Part shown: positions 26,442 to 34,226 of the stretch, one piece after another | Position numbering within the stretch: the stretch's first letter is position 1 | How the letters are laid out: the number at the start of each line of letters is the position of its first letter | Origin: JACMRP01 sp047302465 | GTDB lineage: Bacteria > Bdellovibrionota > Bdellovibrionia > Bdellovibrionales > Bdellovibrionaceae | Direction of reading: 5' to 3' | Assembly: GCF_047302465.1 (NCBI RefSeq) | Contig: NZ_CP178621.1 | Coordinates: 310,001 to 374,000, forward strand | DNA: 64,000 bases | Translations under genes and position numbers: made by a program | Notes under the pieces: generated by a model | The model's input: the letters and a program-made list of their open reading frames with translations, nothing else | The model's database searches: none | What the model was told of the DNA's origin: nothing

Positions 26442-27665
26442 ATGACTCAGCTTTCACCCGAACAATCACACGCTCTAGAACTTCTCCGCTCGGGCGAGAA
26501 CGTTTTTTTAACGGGCGGAGCTGGAAGCGGTAAAAGCTACTTAATTCGCCATTTTATGGAGGAGTTGGATCCAAAACAAACTCCCATTCTAGCCTCGACA
26601 GGCGCTGCTGCAGTGCTTTTGGGGGGAAGAACCTTTCATAGTTTTTTTGGTCTAGGAATTATGGAGGGCGGCGTTGACGCGACTTACGAGCGTGGCGCCA
26701 AAGATCATCGCCTGCTGAATCGTCTTAAAAAAGTTGAAGGTGTTATCATCGATGAGATTTCGATGATTCCTGGTGCGGCCTTAATGGTGGCAGAGGCACT
26801 TGCGCAAAAAGCGCGGGACTCGAAACTGCCTTGGGGTGGAATGCGTGTGATTAGCGTCGGTGATTTTGCGCAGCTGCCACCGGTGACAAGAACGGGTGAT
26901 CGTGATTGGGCTTTCCTGAATGAAGTTTGGGCTCGCAGTGGTTTTCAACTTTGCCAGCTGTCGCACAATCAGCGTGTCCAAGACAATGAGTTCTTAGATG
27001 TTCTTGCAGATGTTCGCTATGGCAAAGTTACGCAAAGAGTTTTCGATTTTCTTTCCGACAAAGTTCGTCCGCATGATGAAGAAGCTTCGGGCACAAGACT
27101 TTTTGGTCGTCGAGATATGTCAGAGAATTTTAATCAAAAGAAATTGTCTGAGATCAATGAAGTTGAAGTCACGATTGACGCCATTTACATCGGCTCTGAA
27201 AAGCATGTTGAAACACTCATGAAAGTGGCGCCTGTTCCACAAAAGTTGACTCTGAAAATCGGCTGCAAAGTGATTTTCCTGCAGAATGACCCACAAAAAC
27301 GTTGGATTAACGGCACCCGCGGCACCGTCACAAAAATCGAAGTCGATAAAATCACTGTCAAAAAAGAACACGGTCGCGAAGTGAATGTCGATAAGTCGTC
27401 ATTCAGTATGCAAGATGCTGAGGGCAATGTGACAGCGACTGCGATTCAGTTCCCTTTATCACTTGCATACGCAACGACAATTCATAAAAGCCAAGGATCA
27501 ACGCTGGATGAGCTCTGGTGTGATTTGCGCTCTCTGTGGGAGCCAGGCCAGGCTTACGTTGCACTCAGCAGACTCAGAAGTGCTGAGGGCTTAAAGCTTG
27601 TTGGTTGGAATCCGCGATCAATTATTGTTGATCCAAAAGTTCTTGAGTTTTATCAGCGAATCTAA
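26442..27665 (+). CDS. Pif1-like SF1B DNA helicase
   Basis: The 407-residue protein has Walker A in FLTGGAGSGKSYLIRH, Ia TPILASTGAAAVLLGGRTFHSF as the Pif1-specific region, Walker B VIIDEISM, motif III GDFAQLPPV and a late SLAYATTIHKSQGSTLDELW plus YVALSRLRSAEGLKL for motifs V and VI. Pif1/RecD-type enzymes move 5' to 3', resolve G-quadruplex or R-loop structures and assist replication. It is shorter than yeast Pif1 and lacks extra domains. AAGGA precedes the ATG at 11 bases. A promoter for the next gene begins 40 bases after its stop. Confidence 0.93.
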   Translation: MTQLSPEQSHALELLRSGENVFLTGGAGSGKSYLIRHFMEELDPKQTPILASTGAAAVLLGGRTFHSFFGLGIMEGGVDATYERGAKDHRLLNRLKKVEGVIIDEISMIPGAALMVAEALAQKARDSKLPWGGMRVISVGDFAQLPPVTRTGDRDWAFLNEVWARSGFQLCQLSHNQRVQDNEFLDVLADVRYGKVTQRVFDFLSDKVRPHDEEASGTRLFGRRDMSENFNQKKLSEINEVEVTIDAIYIGSEKHVETLMKVAPVPQKLTLKIGCKVIFLQNDPQKRWINGTRGTVTKIEVDKITVKKEHGREVNVDKSSFSMQDAEGNVTATAIQFPLSLAYATTIHKSQGSTLDELWCDLRSLWEPGQAYVALSRLRSAEGLKLVGWNPRSIIVDPKVLEFYQRI

Positions 27666-27704
27666 AATCTTGTGATTTAATCTAGACTTTTATTAATAAT
27701 AGTC

Positions 27705-27734
27705 TTCACCTGGACCCGTTTGTTTGCCTATAAT
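27705..27734 (+). promoter_or_regulatory. Sigma-70 type promoter of the M23 peptidase gene
   Basis: TTCACC at 27705-27710 and a perfect TATAAT at 27729-27734 are 18 bases apart. The predicted transcription start falls at or next to the GTG at 27741, so the mRNA would have almost no leader. Confidence 0.65.
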
Positions 27735-27740
27735 AGCTCG

Positions 27741-29036
27741 GTGAACATAAAAAATATCGATTGGAAAATCATCGCAATAGGCGTGTTGGGTCTGAGTTTG
27801 GGTTTTGGCGGAGCATTTATTTGGCGCTCCGAATTTCAACTACAAGGTACAGCGCAAAATGTTAACCCTGAAATAGACGCAATAGTGGCTGATGTGCCGC
27901 CGTCTATGGAAGAGCTTTTCCCTTATACGATTCCGCCACGTTCAACATTAAATACAGCATTGCGTGAATTGGATTTGAGCTCTTTGACGATTCATCAAAT
28001 CGTTGAAGCAGCAAAGCCTGTCTCTAATTTAGGACGTTTGAACGCGGGTGTTCGTTTTCAGCTTTATTATTCTGCGGGACCTCAGGAAGAACTTATCGGA
28101 ATTCAATTCCGTTTCTCGCCGACAGAACGTCTTGTTGTGCAAAATGTTAATGGCGAGTGGAAAGCAGAAAAAATCACGGAAGAGATCGAAACCAAAGTTG
28201 TGACCTTTGCAGGCACTGTCTCTAGCTCTTTGTGGGAATCGGCTGCTCAAGCCAAGATGGATCCGAATTTGATTTCAGACCTTGCAGAAGTATTTGCATG
28301 GCAAGTGGATTTCTCGCGCGAAGTGCGTGTGAATGATCGCTGGCGTATTTCTGTTGAACAGAAATATGTACAAGGCGAACCGGTCGGTTGGGGCTCGATC
28401 CTAGCTGCTGAATACGAAAATGCTGGTCAAAAATATGCGGGCATTTTGTTTTCGATCAATGAAAAAGAAAAAGGCTATTTTGCTCCAGATGGTACGAGCC
28501 TTCGCAGAATGTTTTTGAAAAGTCCGATTCGTTATGGACGCATCTCTTCAAGATTTACAATGAGAAGATTTCACCCGATTCTTCAGCACAACCGTCCACA
28601 TCTAGGGGTTGATTATGCGGCTCCGATTGGAACTCCGATTCGTGCGGTCGGCGACGGCACGATTGCTGAGGCCGGATTTCGTGGTGGCGCGGGTAACATG
28701 ATCAAGATCCGTCATAACTCGAGTTATTCGACGGCTTATAAGCACTTGAGTGGATTTGCAAAAGGGGTTCGCTCGGGCTCTCGCGTGCAGCAAGGGCAGA
28801 TCATTGGGTACGTGGGGAATACGGGGTTGTCGACGGGGCCTCATTTGCATTTTGAATTTTTCCAAAACGGTAGTTACGTAGATCCATTGGGACGTAAGTT
28901 CCCTTCCGCGGATCCAGTGCCAACTCAGATGATGACACAATTTCAAACAGAGCTAACTTCGTTAATGGCATCTCTGCCAGCGTGGGAATCAGCCCAGCTT
29001 GGTAAAAGCAGCGCAGTTCCAGCACAATTCGAATAA
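27741..29036 (+). CDS. M23 family peptidoglycan endopeptidase (LytM type), membrane anchored
   Basis: The 431-residue protein has an N-terminal membrane segment (IIAIGVLGLSLGFGGAFIW), an OapA/LysM-like region (TIHQIVEAAKPVSNLGRLNAG), and a C-terminal LytM domain. Zinc ligands are in HLGVD and HLHFE, with an intervening YKHLSGFAKGVRSG. Such enzymes cut peptide cross-links in murein, or regulate amidases if a ligand is lost; here all ligands are present. The GTG at 27741 is chosen because TATAAT sits seven bases upstream; an earlier TTG at 27720 would lie within the promoter. No Shine-Dalgarno sequence is seen. Confidence 0.9.
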   Translation: MNIKNIDWKIIAIGVLGLSLGFGGAFIWRSEFQLQGTAQNVNPEIDAIVADVPPSMEELFPYTIPPRSTLNTALRELDLSSLTIHQIVEAAKPVSNLGRLNAGVRFQLYYSAGPQEELIGIQFRFSPTERLVVQNVNGEWKAEKITEEIETKVVTFAGTVSSSLWESAAQAKMDPNLISDLAEVFAWQVDFSREVRVNDRWRISVEQKYVQGEPVGWGSILAAEYENAGQKYAGILFSINEKEKGYFAPDGTSLRRMFLKSPIRYGRISSRFTMRRFHPILQHNRPHLGVDYAAPIGTPIRAVGDGTIAEAGFRGGAGNMIKIRHNSSYSTAYKHLSGFAKGVRSGSRVQQGQIIGYVGNTGLSTGPHLHFEFFQNGSYVDPLGRKFPSADPVPTQMMTQFQTELTSLMASLPAWESAQLGKSSAVPAQFE

Positions 29037-29075
29037 AAAATCAGAGACTGATGAGACCTTAGGGGCCCATCAGTC
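29034..29075 (-). terminator. Intrinsic terminator of the Arg/Tyr-rich protein gene
   Basis: GACTGATG (29046-29053) pairs with CATCAGTC (29068-29075). On the minus strand the stem is followed by TGATTTTTT, at the end of the gene at 29087. Confidence 0.7.
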
Positions 29076-29086
29076 CCTTCAGAGTA

Positions 29087-29464
29087 TTACTCTACAACTT
29101 CAGCAGGAGTTTGTTTTTGGGTCTCTGCTGGTGCGCTGTAGTAGCGATCGTCGTAATCACGACGATAGCGACGTCTTACGCAACGATAGCGTGTAACGAT
29201 GAAGCGACCAATGCGCACACGATAAACTACCAAGCGGTAGCCACGTGGACAGTAACGTCTGCGCCAGCGCTGCATGATATCAGCTTCTTTGGATGTAGGC
29301 TCATCCTGTACTGCTGAGCCAACATCTTTCAAATCGGCTTCAGTAAGGCCAATTTTGCTGAGTTGTTCAGGGATCCTCGCGCCACCACTGTCAGGAGCAG
29401 CAGCCATCAATGGTTCACTCGCTATAATCAGACCCACAAGGGCCAACGAAAACACTTTTTTCAT
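29087..29464 (-). CDS. Small secreted Arg/Tyr-rich protein of unknown function
   Basis: This 125-residue protein has a signal peptide (MKKVFSLALVGLIIASEPLMA) and an acidic linker (about 25-62). Residues 63-110 are very basic: WRRRYCPRGYRLVVYRVRIG, then RFIVTRYRCVRRRYRRDYDD. Two Cys in that part could form a disulphide. The tail is Pro/Gln/Glu-rich. I recognise no family. The charge pattern suggests binding to anionic polymers such as LPS, DNA or peptidoglycan. GGAGGT precedes the ATG, and the gene stands alone with its own terminator. Confidence 0.8.
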   Translation of the reverse strand: MKKVFSLALVGLIIASEPLMAAAPDSGGARIPEQLSKIGLTEADLKDVGSAVQDEPTSKEADIMQRWRRRYCPRGYRLVVYRVRIGRFIVTRYRCVRRRYRRDYDDRYYSAPAETQKQTPAEVVE

Positions 29465-29635
29465 GTGTAACCTCCAAAATTGTTTTCAGTAGTATTCAAA
29501 GGAGAGTGGAAATACTCTTCGCCCATCGCGTGAAAAAATCGAAATATTGAAAAATGCATACTCTGTATATAGCCGTGGCCACAAAGGGACAGTTCCCTCT
29601 TGAAATCGTGGTCAAGAGCGGGTAGGTTCGCGGCC

Positions 29636-30754
29636 ATGAAGTTGAGCCCCGAACAATCTATGCAATTAGCCATCGACGAAGCATACAAAGGTGCGACTCG
29701 TGTTAGCCCCAATCCTCTAGTAGGTGCTGTCGTCTTGGATTCGGAAGGAAATTTTCTGGCAAGTGGTTATCATGAGTTCTATGGCGGACCACATGCTGAG
29801 GTGAATGCTCTAAAAAATATTTCGATGGAACAGCTTCAAGGGGCCACGGTGTTTGTCACACTTGAACCTTGTGCTCACGAAGGAAAAACTCCTTCTTGTG
29901 CAAAAATGATGGCGAAGCTTCCGCTTAAAAAAGTCATCTTTGGTTTGGTCGATCCAAATCCACTCGTCGCGGGACAAGGAGCTGCTATCTTGCAAGCAGC
30001 GGGAATCCAGACTGAGGTTTTTTCAGAAACTCATCCTGGTTTTAAAGATACGCTTGAAGAAGTCTGTGAAGCCTTCCTATGGAATTTCCGTCAGAAGAAA
30101 GTTTTTGTTTCTCTGAAGATCGCACAAAGCATGGATGGGCAAATAGGATTAAAAACGGGCGAAAGCAAATGGATCACCAATGAAACTTCCCGAGAACAAG
30201 CACACTATTTGCGCGCGGCTCATGATGCGACTTTAATTGGAGCGGGAACATTGGCGGCAGACAATCCGTCGCTGGATATTCGTCATCCACAAATTCAAAA
30301 AAAGAATAAGGTCGTCATCGTGGATCCACAGGGTCGTCTTTTGAAAGAGGCGTCCACGCTCAATCTGACAAGACTGCATGAGGCCTCTCACCTTTTTTGG
30401 TGTGTGAGTGAGAAAAGCCAAGAAGGCGGGGATGTGGCTTTTGCCAAAGTTCTAAAGGTCAAAGAGCTCGGTGGGGGACTTTTAGATCTTCAGGATCTGC
30501 TGCTGCAACTTTGGAATCAGGGCCTACGATCAGTGATGATTGAAGGCGGAGCTTTCACGGCATCGCAGTTTTTAAAGGCCGGGTTAGTGAATCGTCTTTA
30601 TCTTTTTCAAGCTCCGGTGATTATTGGATCAGGTGAAGGTCTTTCTTGGACCTCTGCTTTTGGCATCACTGAAATGAAACAACGACTTGTTGTGAAAAAC
30701 CTTCGAACCCAAAATCTTGCCGGTGATTTACTGCTCACTGGACGATTGTCGTGA
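29636..30754 (+). CDS. ribD: Bifunctional riboflavin biosynthesis deaminase/reductase
   Basis: RibD deaminates and then reduces the pyrimidine intermediate of riboflavin synthesis. The 372-residue protein opens with MQLAIDEAYKGATRVSPNPLVGAV and has the zinc sites HAEVNAL and PCAHEGKTPSC. The reductase half has SLKIAQSMDGQI, SKWITNETSREQAHYLRA, GAGTLAADNP and MIEGGAFTASQFL. The ATG at 29636 is chosen because the family begins there; the frame opens 36 bases earlier. No ribBA, ribE or ribH lies nearby, and I found no FMN riboswitch in the upstream 170 bases. Confidence 0.94.
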   Translation: MKLSPEQSMQLAIDEAYKGATRVSPNPLVGAVVLDSEGNFLASGYHEFYGGPHAEVNALKNISMEQLQGATVFVTLEPCAHEGKTPSCAKMMAKLPLKKVIFGLVDPNPLVAGQGAAILQAAGIQTEVFSETHPGFKDTLEEVCEAFLWNFRQKKVFVSLKIAQSMDGQIGLKTGESKWITNETSREQAHYLRAAHDATLIGAGTLAADNPSLDIRHPQIQKKNKVVIVDPQGRLLKEASTLNLTRLHEASHLFWCVSEKSQEGGDVAFAKVLKVKELGGGLLDLQDLLLQLWNQGLRSVMIEGGAFTASQFLKAGLVNRLYLFQAPVIIGSGEGLSWTSAFGITEMKQRLVVKNLRTQNLAGDLLLTGRLS

Positions 30755-30960
30755 AAAAATTATAGACTCAAGTCCATACGCTAATGGTCATTTGTCGGAC
30801 GGCATCCAAGCATCCTTGATGGCGAAGGCCTATATTCGAGTAGGAGCGATGGATGCGTCGCATTCAAATCTTGTCATTTACCACCATAGAATCCTCCCCT
30901 CTGACTATGTTAAAATAGTGAAATAATGAGGTTTCTCATTAAGGAGTTTAGTAAGTAGTT

Positions 30961-31356
30961 ATGGACGACGGTAGTAGTAGATCGATAGTAAAAAATTTGA
31001 AAAATGAATGGGCTCTCTTCTGGGAGAGTATCGCGGGTGAAGAAGAACAAGAAGATTCCTTCGAGACTGGAAAGCTGGAAGTTCTGAGCTTGGAACAGCT
31101 TCATGAGATCACCAAGGCACTCAGCCAAGACCGCAAACGTTTAAACCAAAAGTTAGAATCTCTTAATAAAGAATTGGAATTGAATGGGGCCAAGCTTGAA
31201 AGCATTCGTCTTGTCGGTGGACAGGATGAAGACACCCTGAAACGTATCAACGAATTAAGCGATATCGGCCAGGTTCTCAGCGAGCAGCTGAATAAACTGG
31301 ACGAAAAGATTAAATGGACTCGACTTCGCCAGGAAGAATTCCTGACCGAGCCCTAG
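30961..31356 (+). CDS. Coiled-coil protein of unknown function
   Basis: The 131-residue, highly charged protein lacks a signal peptide or membrane segment. Residues 45-125 are a heptad-rich helix (SLEQLHEITKALSQDRKRLN, then further Leu-spaced segments). The start has AAGGAG at 30941-30946, 14 bases away, which is long. I do not recognise the family. It ends with a strong terminator at 31406-31440 and is separate from the motor genes that follow, though it is on the same strand. Confidence 0.75.
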   Translation: MDDGSSRSIVKNLKNEWALFWESIAGEEEQEDSFETGKLEVLSLEQLHEITKALSQDRKRLNQKLESLNKELELNGAKLESIRLVGGQDEDTLKRINELSDIGQVLSEQLNKLDEKIKWTRLRQEEFLTEP

Positions 31357-31405
31357 TTCCCTTAAATTTCGTAGGAAGCATGACTAGACCATGCTCTAGA
31401 GGATT

Positions 31406-31442
31406 CAGCCTGTGGCCCTAAAGCCCAGGCTGTTTTTATTTT
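31406..31442 (+). terminator. Intrinsic terminator before the motor operon
   Basis: CAGCCTG (31406-31412) pairs with CAGGCTG (31426-31432), with an inner GGC/GCC extension, followed by TTTTTATTTTTTT. It separates the coiled-coil gene from the motor genes. Confidence 0.85.
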
Positions 31443-31542
31443 TTTCACCAGCCCAGACTCCAGTTCCGCAGCGGGAAAGCCGTTAACCTAGATGACGGTC
31501 ATTGTGTCCGTCGATGAATTTTGATGATGGTGGTGGCGGAAA

Positions 31543-33252
31543 ATGTCGTTCAATTATCACAAAAATAAATCTGGCGAAAACCAAGATAGCTTTTGGACGT
31601 CTTACTCAGATCTTTTCTTGGGTCTGAGTACTATTTTCCTTTTGCTGTATGTGATTTCCAGTTTGCGTACCGGAACGGATGCTATTCGTTCTCAGGTTGA
31701 TAATCAAAAACTCTCCATGGAAGTGGAAGAGCTTAGAGGCCAGTTGAAAATGTACGAAAACGTGAAGAACGAGTACATGAACAACGCTCCTAAAGATGAA
31801 ATGCAAGAGTATCAAGAACTCATGGATAAGCTGACTCTTTTGCAAGAAGACGCGAAAACTGACAAAGAGAAGTTGATCGAGCAAGCTCGTGAAAACGACA
31901 AAAAAGAAAAAGCTCTTAATAAGTACCAGCAAATGGTTCGTAACGTTTTGAATGCCAACAAAATGGCAAAATCAAAAATCGTCAATCGTGATGACTTGAT
32001 CAAAGACCAAGACGTCGAGATCGAAAGCAAACAAGCAGAGATTGGCGAACTTCAAAAAGATATTCAGCAGAAGAAAAGCATGATTGCTGAAGGCGAAAGA
32101 AAGATCGACGAAGCTAACAACTATTTAAAAGAGAAAGCGGCTGAGCTGAAACACGCTCTTCGCACTAACAAGATCACAAAACAAAGATATGAAGCACGCA
32201 TGGCTCAAGTGCGCGATGAAAATGACAAGCGCGTGAACCAATTGGCGATGGCTAATGAAAAATACAATGAACAATTAGCTGTAAAAGCTAGTGAACTAAA
32301 TCAGATAAATGCTCAGTTGAATCAAACTCAAGCTCAGTTGGGACAAACAAATGCCCAATTGGCACAAACTCAAGGTGCTTTGGCAGCTAAAGAAGGTGAA
32401 GCACGTGGTTTGTACGGTCAATTGCAAGCTCAGGCAGCTGACGCTCAGGCGAAAATGGCAGGTCTTAAAGAAGGCTTTGCAGCAGAGAGAGCTCGTGACA
32501 AAGCGGCTTTTGATGCAGAACTTGGCAGAAATAAAGCTATGGGTGCTGCGGAAAGAGCTCGTCGTGAAGGTGAGTTCAAAAATGCGATGGCAGCTAAAGA
32601 AAAAGAATTGGGCGGAAAGCTAGCGGCGTTGGGCGGACAACTTAGAGACACCGAAGGTCAGTTGGCAAAAGCCAAAGCCGAAATTGAAGCTCGTAAGGCT
32701 GTCGCTGATGAAGTTAAAAAAGGTTTTGCGAAAGCAGGGATCAAGGCTGACATCGACATGGAGACTGGAGATGTGGTTCTTGATTTCGGCCAAGCTTATT
32801 TTGATAGTGACTCGGATCATTTGAAACATGAAATGAAGAATGTCCTAGAAAAGGCGATGCCTATCTACTCAAGATCTCTTTTCGGAAATCCAAAGTTGTC
32901 AGACAAGATTTCTGCGGTCGAGATCATCGGTTTCGCTTCTCCGACATATAAAGGACGCTTCATTGATCCAAAGAGTGCAAAAGCTGAAGACAAACAAGCG
33001 ATCAAGTACAACATGGATCTAAGTTACCGTCGTGCGAATGCAATCTTCGGATACGTTTTGGACGACAACAATATGAGATTTCAACATCAAAAAGAACTGG
33101 TTTCTTTGATGAAGGTTTCTGGTCGTAGCTTCTTGGAAGTTATGAATGTCAGCAACCGTAATGTTGCGAATGCAGTAGAGTTCTGTAAACAGAACGACTG
33201 TAAAAAAGCGCAAAGAGTTATTATTAGATTTAATGTGGATCAAAAGAAATAA
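31543..33252 (+). CDS. MotB/ZorB-like stator protein with very long coiled coil
   Basis: The 569-residue protein begins like MotB/ZorB: a short cytosolic tail, SFWTSYSD with Asp23 at the membrane face, then the helix LFLGLSTIFLLLYVISSL. Asp23 occupies the place of the proton-carrying Asp32 of MotB. Residues 45-400 are an extended coiled coil with Gln/Ala-rich repeats (for example QLNQTQAQLGQTNAQLAQTQ). Residues 411-569 form an OmpA-like peptidoglycan-binding domain with NMDLSYRRANAIFGYVL; the usual GHTD is replaced by GFASP. MotB lacks such a long rod. The MotA-like gene follows after 11 bases. Confidence 0.85.
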   Translation: MSFNYHKNKSGENQDSFWTSYSDLFLGLSTIFLLLYVISSLRTGTDAIRSQVDNQKLSMEVEELRGQLKMYENVKNEYMNNAPKDEMQEYQELMDKLTLLQEDAKTDKEKLIEQARENDKKEKALNKYQQMVRNVLNANKMAKSKIVNRDDLIKDQDVEIESKQAEIGELQKDIQQKKSMIAEGERKIDEANNYLKEKAAELKHALRTNKITKQRYEARMAQVRDENDKRVNQLAMANEKYNEQLAVKASELNQINAQLNQTQAQLGQTNAQLAQTQGALAAKEGEARGLYGQLQAQAADAQAKMAGLKEGFAAERARDKAAFDAELGRNKAMGAAERARREGEFKNAMAAKEKELGGKLAALGGQLRDTEGQLAKAKAEIEARKAVADEVKKGFAKAGIKADIDMETGDVVLDFGQAYFDSDSDHLKHEMKNVLEKAMPIYSRSLFGNPKLSDKISAVEIIGFASPTYKGRFIDPKSAKAEDKQAIKYNMDLSYRRANAIFGYVLDDNNMRFQHQKELVSLMKVSGRSFLEVMNVSNRNVANAVEFCKQNDCKKAQRVIIRFNVDQKK

Positions 33253-33263
33253 AGAGGTGTGTG

Positions 33264-34193
33264 GTGAATATCAAAACAATCGCAGAATATTTTATTATAT
33301 ACCTGCCTTACGCGATGGCGGTCGGCTTTGTGGCCGGAATCTTCTTCCGCGCTATGATTTACTATACTGTTCGCCGTCATGAGTGGTTCTCTCGCGAGTT
33401 TGAAAAGCGCGTGAATCGCTATATGGATAACGAAACACCGGGCAAAGTTCACGATGTTTCATTTTATGTTCTAGCTAAGAAAATGCTTGAGAGAACATAT
33501 TATGAAGTATTTGAGATTCGCGATCGTATGAAACGTCGTCGTCCAGATGCTGTTATGGCATGGAGCGACCGTATATTCCTTGTTAAACAAGGTTGCGCTT
33601 GGCTTGTAAAAGATATTTTGAAACAAGTGAAGTTCTTGAAGTGGACAGAGGAAACTCCGAAACTTTTGAATATCACAAAGGCGACTTTCCACCACAATCC
33701 ATGTTTTAACCGTGTTTTTGGGGTGTTGCCAATGGCAGGCCTTAACGACGTGATCAGCATTTTGCCGGGCCTTTTCGTTGTAACCGGTATCTTGGGTACT
33801 TTCATCGGTATCTCTGGCGGTTTGAGCGATTTGGGCGGCATGAATCTTCAAGACTTGGAAAGCACGAAGGCGATCATGGATAAATTCCTCCATGAGATCT
33901 CTTATGCGATGAAGTCTTCTATCGTAGGTATCGTGTTCTCTTTATTGAGCCACGTTGCAAACACGATGATGTCTCCGGAAAGAGCGTATGTTTCTATGAT
34001 CGACCGTTTTGAAAGCTCTATGGATTTGTTGTGGTACCGTAGCGACAACAATACATATCCATCAGACGAGAAGCCATTCGACGAGCATAAAGACGCCGTT
34101 GAAGCTCTTGCAGAAGATGCTTTGAATAAAGAATTGAATAAAGCCGTAAGAACCAGAGAGATGCTTGAAGTTCGTAAACCGAAAGCTTCCTAG
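33264..34193 (+). CDS. MotA/TolQ/ExbB/ZorA family proton channel subunit
   Basis: The protein has about 309 residues and three membrane helices: about 8-29 (FIIYLPYAMAVGFVAGIFF), 163-188 (SILPGLFVVTGILGTFIGIS) and 217-236 (SSIVGIVFSLLSHVANTMM). A 130-residue cytosolic domain lies between helices 1 and 2. The GILGTFIG and SSIVGIVFS motifs match the channel core, and ZorA more than four-helix MotA. GTG at 33264 is preferred over GTG at 33261 because GAGGTG at 33254-33259 is better spaced. The partner is the preceding MotB-like protein, and the pair probably couples proton flow to mechanical work. Confidence 0.85.
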   Translation: MNIKTIAEYFIIYLPYAMAVGFVAGIFFRAMIYYTVRRHEWFSREFEKRVNRYMDNETPGKVHDVSFYVLAKKMLERTYYEVFEIRDRMKRRRPDAVMAWSDRIFLVKQGCAWLVKDILKQVKFLKWTEETPKLLNITKATFHHNPCFNRVFGVLPMAGLNDVISILPGLFVVTGILGTFIGISGGLSDLGGMNLQDLESTKAIMDKFLHEISYAMKSSIVGIVFSLLSHVANTMMSPERAYVSMIDRFESSMDLLWYRSDNNTYPSDEKPFDEHKDAVEALAEDALNKELNKAVRTREMLEVRKPKAS

Positions 34194-34226
34194 AGGTTCA
34201 TGATTTGATAACTTGGGAATGAGAAG

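Noticed and set aside
29465..29635. FMN riboswitch before ribD
   Set aside because: I looked for the conserved RFN element blocks and did not see them.
30717..30926. 69-codon plus-strand frame that starts in the end of ribD
   Set aside because: It lacks a ribosome binding site, has no protein-like features and begins inside another gene. The gap 30755-30960 shows no clear gene, apart from a 10-codon frame at 30926-30958 that I do not trust.
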